This document shows, piece by piece, positions 1 through 4,274 of a stretch of DNA of 6,427 nucleotides. The DNA lies in NCBI GenBank assembly GCA_947631375.1, contig CANRLD010000100.1, positions 1 to 6,427 on the forward strand. Reading direction: 5' to 3'. The notes under the pieces are model-generated. The model searched no databases. It saw only the letters and a list, made by a program, of their open reading frames with translations, and was not told the DNA's origin. Both the position numbers and the translations under genes were made by a program. The DNA is from an uncultured Methylophaga sp. (GTDB lineage: Bacteria > Pseudomonadota > Gammaproteobacteria > Nitrosococcales > Methylophagaceae). The number at the start of each line of letters is the position of its first letter. Position 1 is the first letter of the stretch.

Positions 1-1
1 G

Positions 2-172
2 GATGATTCCGCCGTACTGAGCCGGGAGTTGATCTACACCGCTTTGACCAGGGCACGCCAAACAGTGCGGATCCTCTCGTCAGAAACTGTATTGCAGCAG
101 GCAGTCACTCGTCGCTATGAGCGGGAAAGCGGACTACGTGGCTTGCTCGACGATGCTGCGATTATTGAATAA
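2..172 (+). CDS. recD: RecD, exodeoxyribonuclease V alpha subunit (C-terminal end only)
   Basis: This is the 3' end of an open frame entering from the left edge: 56 codons, then TAA at 170-172. RecD is the 5'-3' helicase subunit of RecBCD, which processes double-strand DNA ends for recombination and degrades foreign linear DNA. The visible peptide contains LSRELIYTALTRAR, the superfamily 1 helicase motif VI region whose arginine senses ATP. It is followed by the RecD-like tail with RRYERESGLRGL, which resembles the 'RTERRSGLAALF' end of the E. coli protein as I recall it. The helicase core lies outside the window, so intactness cannot be judged. The stop codon abuts the stop codon of the convergent zapG with no base between them. 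An unrelated UvrD-like helicase is possible but the tail argues for RecD. Confidence 0.92.
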   Translation, partial: DDSAVLSRELIYTALTRARQTVRILSSETVLQQAVTRRYERESGLRGLLDDAAIIE

Positions 173-604
173 TTACTTTGATTCGGCAGTGGGCGTTGGC
201 TCGGTATAGTAATCGGCGGCTGGCGGAGTGATCGCATCGGTTGATGCAGCTGTATCGTCATTTTCTGGCCCGTCCAGTAAAGCACCAGCACGTTCAGGCA
301 GGATCTTGTGTGTTGGATCATTACCCAGCTTTTCATAGCCTTCGGTTAAATGATCAAACATGTCTTTATAAGGCGCAGCCATTGATACCAGCAAATTAGC
401 TGTTTTTTCATGATATTGATGCACCTGCTGGCGGTAACTATCCAGCTCGGTCTGGAGTTTGGCCAGTTGCAGTTCATGCGCTTCGGTCAGGTGTTTCAGT
501 TGTTCAGGACTGCTATCGCTTTGCTGACGGCCTATCAGAAAGCCGGCGATAGCGGCGATAATAATGGCGACGATGGCGATGATCGATATTTCAATGATGG
601 TCAT
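173..604 (-). CDS. zapG: ZapG/YhcB family (DUF1043) inner-membrane division and envelope protein
   Basis: The protein has 143 residues. Residues 4-24 form a single hydrophobic N-terminal anchor (IIEISIIAIVAIIIAAIAGF). A charged, heptad-like stretch at about 34-75 is likely coiled coil. The family signature at about 57-93 is YRQQV...TANLLVSMA..YKDMFDHL. The tail from about 100 is acidic, rich in proline and threonine, and probably disordered. In E. coli the family (YhcB, about 132 residues) is a cytoplasm-facing membrane protein tied to divisome and cell-envelope synthesis. The ATG at 604-602 follows AGGA with a 6-base gap, which supports this start. The gene is transcribed away from yjgR across a 202-bp intergenic region and ends directly against recD. 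The family assignment is from sequence; the role is taken from the family. Confidence 0.92.
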   Translation of the reverse strand: MTIIEISIIAIVAIIIAAIAGFLIGRQQSDSSPEQLKHLTEAHELQLAKLQTELDSYRQQVHQYHEKTANLLVSMAAPYKDMFDHLTEGYEKLGNDPTHKILPERAGALLDGPENDDTAASTDAITPPAADYYTEPTPTAESK

Positions 605-686
605 GAAAATTCCTGCTGGACTCTGGCTGAAAACGGATAATTATTTACCCCACAGAATGCGCTTTGCTGGCATTGTGGCGCGAGAC

Positions 687-715
687 AGCATAACGTGCAT
701 CAGTAGGCTGCGCAA
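687..715 (-). promoter_or_regulatory. Candidate sigma70 promoter for zapG
   Basis: On the minus strand TTGCGC (715-710) and TATGCT (692-687) are separated by 17 bases, and transcription would start about 75 bases upstream of the zapG ATG. The -35 keeps only the TTG half of the consensus and the -10 matches 4 of 6. An AT-rich stretch nearer the gene (about 635-648) could hold an alternative -10. This is a weak assignment based on spacing. Confidence 0.3.
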
Positions 716-723
716 ACGGATAA

Positions 724-743
724 TGTCGTTGTTTATCACGACA
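724..743. repeat. Inverted repeat TGTCGT-N8-ACGACA in the zapG/yjgR divergent region
   Basis: TGTCGT (724-729) and its exact reverse complement ACGACA (738-743) flank an 8-base AT-rich spacer. It is followed closely by the tandem ATTAACATTAAC (747-758) and then the candidate yjgR -10 at 769-774. The layout resembles an operator for a dimeric regulator, but six-base arms can arise by chance and no regulator is identified. Confidence 0.35.
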
Positions 744-768
744 ATGATTAACATTAACGTAGGTTGTT

Positions 769-774
769 TATACT
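769..774 (+). promoter_or_regulatory. Candidate -10 element for yjgR
   Basis: TATACT lies 32 bases upstream of the yjgR start codon and matches the sigma70 -10 at 5 of 6 positions. No good -35 lies 16-18 bases upstream; that position is occupied by the tandem ATTAAC repeat. If this is the promoter, it may need an activator. Low confidence. Confidence 0.3.
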
Positions 775-806
775 GCAAACCATCAGTCAGGCAAGGAGTG
801 TTCACT

Positions 807-2267
807 ATGGTAGAACCCATGTTCATCGGGCAGGCAGAGCAAGCGGTATTTTTGCTGCCACAAATGGCAAATCGACATGGTTTGATAGCCGGTGCTACCG
901 GTACCGGTAAAACGGTTACTTTACAAGGGTTGGCGGAAGGATTTAGTGCGCTCGGCGTGCCGGTTTTTGCTGCCGATATTAAAGGCGATCTGTCTGGAAT
1001 CAGTCAGGCTGGCAAAGCCAATAGCAAAATAAGTGAACGGGTTAGCCTGATGCAGTTAACTGACTTCCAGTTCTCTGCCTTTCCGACCACGTTTTGGGAT
1101 GTATTTGGCGAGCAGGGACATCCGGTGCGTACCACTATTTCAGATATGGGGCCTTTGTTGCTGGCGCGACTGATGAACCTGAATGACACGCAGCAAGGTG
1201 TCTTGACCCTGCTGTTTCGGGTTGCTGATGATAATGGCTGGTTAGTACTGGATCTGAAAGATTTACGCGCCATGTTGCAGTTTATTGCAACAAATGCAGC
1301 CGAGTTTCAAACGTTGTACGGTAATATTTCGGCGGCGAGCGTAGGTGCCATTCAGCGACGTTTATTGGTGCTGGAACAACAGGGAGCGGATAAATTATTT
1401 GCCGAACCGGTATTGAATCTTGATGATCTACTGCAAACCGATGCTCATGGTAAAGGTGTGATCAATCTGCTGGCAGCAGATAAATTGATGCAATCTCCCC
1501 AGCTTTACAGCACATTTCTGCTTTGGCTACTGGCCGAACTGTTTGAGCAGCTACCCGAAGTTGGCGATGTAGATAAACCGAAGCTGGTATTGTTTTTTGA
1601 TGAGGCGCACCTGATTTTTGACAATGCGCCCAATGCCTTGCTGGACAAAATTGAACAAGTCGTCAGGCTGATCCGCTCTAAAGGTGTCGGGGTTTATTTT
1701 GTGACGCAGAGTCCGACTGATATTCCTGACAGCGTGCTGGGGCAGTTGGGTAACCGCATTCAACACGCGCTGCGGGCCTATACCGCAAAAGATCAAAAAG
1801 CAGTGCGGGCGGCAGCTGAAACGTTTCGGGATAATCCGGCGTTTTCCACCGAGCAGGTGATCACTGAGCTGGGCGTGGGCGAAGCTCTGGTATCGGTGCT
1901 TAATGAGAAGGGACAGCCACAGATTGTGCAACGCACGCTGATCAAACCGCCACAAGGTCAGATCGGTCCAATTAGTGCGCAACAACGCCAGCAGCTTATG
2001 CAAAACTCACTGGTTGCCGGTGTGTATGAAACCATATTGGATCGACAGTCCGCCTACGAAATACTTGCCGAACGAGCGGAAAAAATGCAGCAGGCAGCGC
2101 AGACGGGACAAGCCAGTACGACGCGGGAAGCGGCTAAACCAAAGCGCAGTAATAATCGGGAATCGGCTCTTGAAGCCTTTGCCAAAAGCGCCATGCGCTC
2201 TATTGGTAATCAGGTTGGTCGGAGGCTGGTACGAGGGATCTTTGGCTCATTGCTCAGTGGCAAATAA
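807..2267 (+). CDS. yjgR: YjgR-type HerA/FtsK-like ATPase (DUF853)
   Basis: The protein has 486 residues, close to the roughly 500 of E. coli YjgR. The opening 'FLLPQMANRHGLIAGATGTGKT' region carries the Walker A motif GATGTGKT at residues 29-36. It is followed by GVPVFAADIKGDLSGI, a strand typical of HerA-family ATPases. Walker B is KLVLFFDEAH at 259-268, with D265 and E266 as the Mg-binding and catalytic pair. Then comes FVTQSPTDIPDSVLGQLGNRIQHALRAYT, the sensor and arginine-finger region. The C-terminal part (from about 410) is Q/A/K-rich and ends in a basic GNQVGRRLVRGIFGSLL tail. HerA/FtsK relatives are usually hexameric DNA pumps; the biological role of YjgR itself is not established. 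I chose ATG 807 because AAGGAG (793-798) sits 8 bases upstream and homology begins there, although the frame stays open back to 564. Confidence 0.93.
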   Translation: MVEPMFIGQAEQAVFLLPQMANRHGLIAGATGTGKTVTLQGLAEGFSALGVPVFAADIKGDLSGISQAGKANSKISERVSLMQLTDFQFSAFPTTFWDVFGEQGHPVRTTISDMGPLLLARLMNLNDTQQGVLTLLFRVADDNGWLVLDLKDLRAMLQFIATNAAEFQTLYGNISAASVGAIQRRLLVLEQQGADKLFAEPVLNLDDLLQTDAHGKGVINLLAADKLMQSPQLYSTFLLWLLAELFEQLPEVGDVDKPKLVLFFDEAHLIFDNAPNALLDKIEQVVRLIRSKGVGVYFVTQSPTDIPDSVLGQLGNRIQHALRAYTAKDQKAVRAAAETFRDNPAFSTEQVITELGVGEALVSVLNEKGQPQIVQRTLIKPPQGQIGPISAQQRQQLMQNSLVAGVYETILDRQSAYEILAERAEKMQQAAQTGQASTTREAAKPKRSNNRESALEAFAKSAMRSIGNQVGRRLVRGIFGSLLSGK

Positions 2268-2285
2268 GTAAACCTTGCCGCTAAA

Positions 2286-2313
2286 TTGAGTCGAACCCAG
2301 ATTGCCGTACAAT
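2286..2313 (+). promoter_or_regulatory. Candidate sigma70 promoter for ubiK
   Basis: TTGAGT (2286-2291, 4 of 6) and TACAAT (2308-2313, 5 of 6) have a 16-base spacer in the 76-bp yjgR-ubiK gap. The predicted start near 2320 leaves a leader of about 24 bases before ATG 2344. No intrinsic terminator for yjgR is visible in the gap, so read-through from yjgR is also possible. Confidence 0.45.
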
Positions 2314-2343
2314 AAATTGTTAATTAAAACCAAGGAAACCAAG

Positions 2344-2592
2344 ATGATCGATCCTAAAAAATTTGATGAGATTACCGATACGCTGACGCGGGCGTTACCT
2401 CCCGGTCTGCTGCAGATGCGTGATGATATGGAAAAAAATATCCGCGCAGCATTGACATCCACCTTTAATAAGTTGGATCTGGTGACCCGCGAAGAGTTTG
2501 ACGTGCAGGCACAGGTGTTGCTGCGTACGCGCGAAAAACTCGAAGCATTGGAACAACGCGTCGCAGAGCTGGAACAATTAGTCACTAAATAA
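2344..2592 (+). CDS. ubiK: UbiK (YqiC/BMFP family) ubiquinone biosynthesis accessory factor
   Basis: The protein has 82 residues, slightly shorter than the E. coli and Salmonella versions (about 96-99). The N-terminal half is amphipathic and contains LPPGLLQMRDDMEKNIRAAL, characteristic of the BMFP family. KLDLVTREEFDVQAQVLLRTRE leads into a C-terminal coiled coil at about 54-80 (KLEALEQRVAELEQLV). Known family members trimerise through this coiled coil, and UbiK binds UbiJ to help the ubiquinone-synthesis enzymes handle lipid intermediates under aerobic growth. ATG 2344 is chosen because AAGGAA (2332-2337) lies 6 bases upstream. An in-frame ATG at 2302 would add 14 residues encoded by the promoter and Shine-Dalgarno region and is rejected. 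The next gene starts 40 bases downstream on the same strand. Confidence 0.92.
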   Translation: MIDPKKFDEITDTLTRALPPGLLQMRDDMEKNIRAALTSTFNKLDLVTREEFDVQAQVLLRTREKLEALEQRVAELEQLVTK

Positions 2593-2632
2593 ACAGTTCA
2601 CTATAACGATAATTCAAGGAAGTCAGAGAGAG

Positions 2633-3382
2633 ATGAAAAAACCAGCAATGTTGATCCCGTCAGCCATATTGATGTTGATTATGCCAATGGTGGCGACTGT
2701 TCAGGCAGATACGTCCGCCTCGTCTGCTACAACAATCAGTCAACGTACACAGCAAAACCTGCAAGGCCTTTGGGTTGATGCTTCCGGCCGCGGCGTTTTG
2801 AATTTTGCAGATGGGCTTGCGACCATATCAGCCACCGGCGAAGCCGATCCGCAAAACACTTACCAAGTGGAATTAACGGCGGGTAATCAACTTACCATGA
2901 CACCGGCGGAAGACAGTAAAGCGGCAAATAAAACCATTAACACACAAGTGAATTGGCAGCAGCAGACGATTAGTTTTGGCTTGTATAAATTTGTCCGGCC
3001 ACCACAAATCAGCGAAACAATGCTGGAAGGCTACTGGCATGAAGAAGCTGACATGCAAGGTGCTAAACATATCCGCGCAATAGAATATAAGGAGAATGCA
3101 GCACACTATGACTATTACTGGTGGCGGGTGACGCCGGCTATGGGAACATTTCAGAAGGGTGTCGATCGGGATGTTGCCTTACAGGTAACACATGGTTTTA
3201 TCTTTACCGATCCCAAGTCCAGCAGTGATTATGTGCATTACGCTATTAAACAAGATGGCGATACTATTTTTTATGTTGATCGCAATGGTGCCACCTGGTC
3301 TGAAACCAAAACTGACAGTCTTTACACTTATGATGTACCGAAAGGGTATAAAGAAATGAAAGACTGGATGAGCCCCCGCTAG
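2633..3382 (+). CDS. Unrecognised exported protein with two G-x-W-led halves
   Basis: I do not recognise this 249-residue protein. It begins with a clear Sec signal peptide: KK at 2-3, a hydrophobic core at about 5-22, and a likely signal peptidase I cut at VQA(25)|D26. There is no lipobox and no cysteine anywhere, so it is probably a soluble periplasmic or secreted protein. The mature part looks beta-rich and falls into two halves. Each opens with a leucine, a glycine and a tryptophan: LQGLW at 43-47 and LEGYW at 131-135. The second half is very aromatic (YDYYWWRV at 159-166, VHYAI at 201-205, IFYVD at 212-216). A tandem lipocalin/calycin-like or other beta-barrel fold is a guess. ATG 2633 is supported by AAGGAAG ten bases upstream. 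It lies between ubiK (40-bp gap) and ppnP (43-bp gap), perhaps co-transcribed, but the neighbours do not suggest a function. Confidence 0.8.
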   Translation: MKKPAMLIPSAILMLIMPMVATVQADTSASSATTISQRTQQNLQGLWVDASGRGVLNFADGLATISATGEADPQNTYQVELTAGNQLTMTPAEDSKAANKTINTQVNWQQQTISFGLYKFVRPPQISETMLEGYWHEEADMQGAKHIRAIEYKENAAHYDYYWWRVTPAMGTFQKGVDRDVALQVTHGFIFTDPKSSSDYVHYAIKQDGDTIFYVDRNGATWSETKTDSLYTYDVPKGYKEMKDWMSPR

Positions 3383-3425
3383 TCCGCGTATTTGTTCTGT
3401 CGTCCTTAATTTTAAAGAGAATTGT

Positions 3426-3740
3426 ATGTCTGTATTTGAAAATGTCACGGTGACCCGTGAAGCCAATATTTATTTCGATGGAAATGTCACCAGCCGTAAA
3501 GTCACATTTGATGATGGCAGTTATAAAACATTGGGCATCATGATGCCGGGGCAGTATACATTTGGTACTGAAAAGGCAGAGCTGATGGAGATCCTCGCCG
3601 GTCAGTTACGTTACCGCCTGCAGGGCGATGCCGAATGGACAGCAATTACTTATGGGCAGTCGTTTAGCGTGCCGGAAAATTCATCATTCGATATTGATGT
3701 CAGTGAACTGGTGGATTATTGCTGCAGCTATCTTGACTAA
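3426..3740 (+). CDS. ppnP: PpnP (YaiE/DUF1255) pyrimidine/purine nucleoside phosphorylase
   Basis: This 104-residue single-domain cupin is about ten residues longer than E. coli PpnP because of its N-terminus. Family features in order are YFDGNVTSRKV at about 16-26, LGIMMPGQYTFGT at 36-48 (with the conserved PGxYTF), ELMEILAGQLRYRL at 52-65, and GQSFSVPENSSFDI at 77-90, ending in CCSYL. The enzyme cleaves a range of nucleosides with phosphate, giving the free base and pentose-1-phosphate, in cytoplasmic salvage. ATG 3426 is preceded by AAAGAGA at a short 5-base gap. The gene follows the exported-protein gene by 43 bases. A plus-strand terminator lies about 110 bases downstream of its stop, at 3849-3873. 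Confidence 0.92.
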   Translation: MSVFENVTVTREANIYFDGNVTSRKVTFDDGSYKTLGIMMPGQYTFGTEKAELMEILAGQLRYRLQGDAEWTAITYGQSFSVPENSSFDIDVSELVDYCCSYLD

Positions 3741-3806
3741 GATTTTGCTGAAAACAGGTGCGAAAAATGCGAACTATTCAGCCGCTTGCTGGAGTAGGGA
3801 GTGCTG

Positions 3807-3836
3807 AAAAGAGTAGGGCCGCACTGCTGGCGGCCC
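3807..3836 (-). terminator. Rho-independent terminator for the minus-strand gene block
   Basis: A perfect 7-bp GC stem, GGGCCGC (3816-3822) and GCGGCCC (3830-3836), encloses a 7-base loop. Read on the minus strand it is followed by TACTCTTTT (3815-3807), a T-rich tail. It lies just downstream of the lysine-rich gene's stop codon at 3848-3846. Read on the plus strand the hairpin is followed by TTGGCG, a poor tail, so minus is the main direction. Confidence 0.7.
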
Positions 3837-3845
3837 TTGGCGTTA

Positions 3846-3977
3846 CTAAGCTGCTTTTTTAGCGGCTTTTTTTAATGATTTAATTTTTTTCTCATGCTTG
3901 GCGATCTTGGCTTTACGTGCCTTGATCTTTTGCTTGATTGATTTTTGGCTTTTTACGCTTTCTTTTTTCTTGGACAT
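3846..3977 (-). CDS. Small lysine-rich basic protein
   Basis: The gene encodes 43 residues ending in TAG. Eighteen are lysine, with one Arg and one His against only two Glu, so the net charge is about +17. The pattern is QKSIKQKIKARKAKIAKHEK followed by KIKSLKK and a KAAKKAA tail. Isoleucine and leucine recur every few residues, consistent with a very basic amphipathic helix or short coiled coil. The tail resembles histone-H1-like basic tails, so nucleic-acid binding is plausible but inferred. A strong Shine-Dalgarno site, AAGGAG, sits 7 bases upstream of ATG 3977-3975. The frame stays open to 4082, but that extension lacks such a site and runs through the RHH coding sequence. Its first 65 bases overlap the end of the RHH-like gene in another frame, so translation may be coupled. 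I know no function for it. Confidence 0.7.
   Translation of the reverse strand: MSKKKESVKSQKSIKQKIKARKAKIAKHEKKIKSLKKAAKKAA
3849..3873 (+). terminator. Plus-strand rho-independent terminator for ppnP, inside the lysine-rich gene
   Basis: AGCTGCT (3849-3855) pairs with AGCGGCT (3861-3867) through one G-U pair, with a 5-T loop. Six further T residues follow immediately (3868-3873), with more T runs beyond. This is a good intrinsic terminator for transcripts coming from ppnP. It coincides with the KKAAKKAA codons of the convergent lysine-rich gene. Confidence 0.55.
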
Positions 3978-4179
3978 TAACTGTCTCCTTATCTTTTTGA
4001 CCGCTCTCGGGCAGGTGTTGTTTGATAAAGCCACGAATGAACAGTCTGATCTCTCGAGCAGCAGCCGTATCCAGCTGCTCACATAGCTGAAGAAACTGCT
4101 CTCGCTCTTCGGTACTGATACGAATCAGCAATTGGCTATCTTTTTTATTTGCTTTTTCTTTCTTGGGTTTATCTAACAT
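3913..4179 (-). CDS. Ribbon-helix-helix-like small protein with basic tails
   Basis: The protein has 88 residues. A lysine-rich start (residues 4-13) precedes a segment fitting the ribbon-helix-helix pattern: strand SQLLIRI (15-21), helix A TEEREQFLQLCEQL (23-36), a turn, then helix B AAAREIRLFIRGFIKQH (39-55). The remainder (57-88) is hydrophilic and strongly basic (EKRKRKKPK). RHH proteins are usually dimeric DNA-binding regulators in which the strand reads the major groove. The fold is proposed from pattern only, and the helix-B turn is not textbook. The ATG at 4179-4177 has only a weak upstream purine stretch (GAGCGAG). The last 21 codons overlap the lysine-rich gene out of frame. A promoter with a palindrome lies just upstream. 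No toxin-like partner is present, so an antitoxin role is not supported. Confidence 0.7.
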   Translation of the reverse strand: MLDKPKKEKANKKDSQLLIRISTEEREQFLQLCEQLDTAAAREIRLFIRGFIKQHLPESGQKDKETVNVQEKRKRKKPKINQAKDQGT

Positions 4180-4224
4180 TTGTGTGCTCGCTCAACAAAG
4201 TGTTTAAATAAAAAAGATATATGC

Positions 4225-4254
4225 ATTGTATATACATTTATCGTGATGAGTCAA
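4225..4254 (-). promoter_or_regulatory. Candidate sigma70 promoter for the RHH-like/lysine-rich gene pair
   Basis: On the minus strand TTGACT (4254-4249, 5 of 6) and TACAAT (4230-4225, 5 of 6) are separated by 18 bases. Transcription would begin near 4218 and give a leader of about 40 bases. It lies in the 95-bp gap just after the copA stop codon, so the pair can be expressed independently of copA. Confidence 0.55.
4227..4236. promoter_or_regulatory. Candidate operator: perfect palindrome TGTATATACA
   Basis: This is a 10-bp perfect palindrome that overlaps four bases of the -10 element and extends into the spacer. A second 6-bp palindrome, ATGCAT (4221-4226), abuts it. A protein bound here would block RNA polymerase. 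Autoregulation by the adjacent RHH-like protein is an inference. AT-rich palindromes of this size do occur by chance. Confidence 0.35.
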
Positions 4255-4274
4255 ATCTTTATCCTCATAACAGC

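Noticed and set aside
564..806. N-terminal extension of yjgR by 81 codons (frame open from 564)
   Set aside because: The extension shows no similarity to the family, overlaps the zapG start and the divergent promoter region, and the ATG at 807 has a strong AAGGAG at 8 bases and matches where YjgR proteins begin.
1551..2003. 150-codon minus-strand open frame inside yjgR
   Set aside because: It lies entirely antisense to conserved yjgR coding sequence, is rich in improbable residue runs and resembles no family; it is a shadow frame.
2302..2343. Upstream ATG for ubiK
   Set aside because: The 14 extra residues would be encoded by the candidate promoter and the Shine-Dalgarno site of the real start; family similarity begins at 2344.
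3960..3985. RHH-like and lysine-rich frames as one gene split by a frameshift or programmed +1 shift near the A6 run at 3972-3967
   Set aside because: The second frame has its own ATG with an ideal Shine-Dalgarno site, so two genes are simpler. It cannot be fully excluded without homologues.
3978..4082. Longer 78-residue form of the lysine-rich gene
   Set aside because: The added residues are a different-frame shadow of the RHH-like gene and lack a ribosome binding site, while the internal ATG at 3977 has an excellent one.
3913..4179. Toxin-antitoxin module based on the RHH-like protein
   Set aside because: The only adjacent small gene is a lysine-rich 43-mer with no toxin-family features, located downstream in an overlapping frame; other neighbours are copA and ppnP.
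4246..4268. ATGAG-N13-CTCAT inverted repeat as the copA terminator
   Set aside because: The arms are only 5 bp with a 13-base loop and no T tract follows on the minus strand; it is too weak to call.
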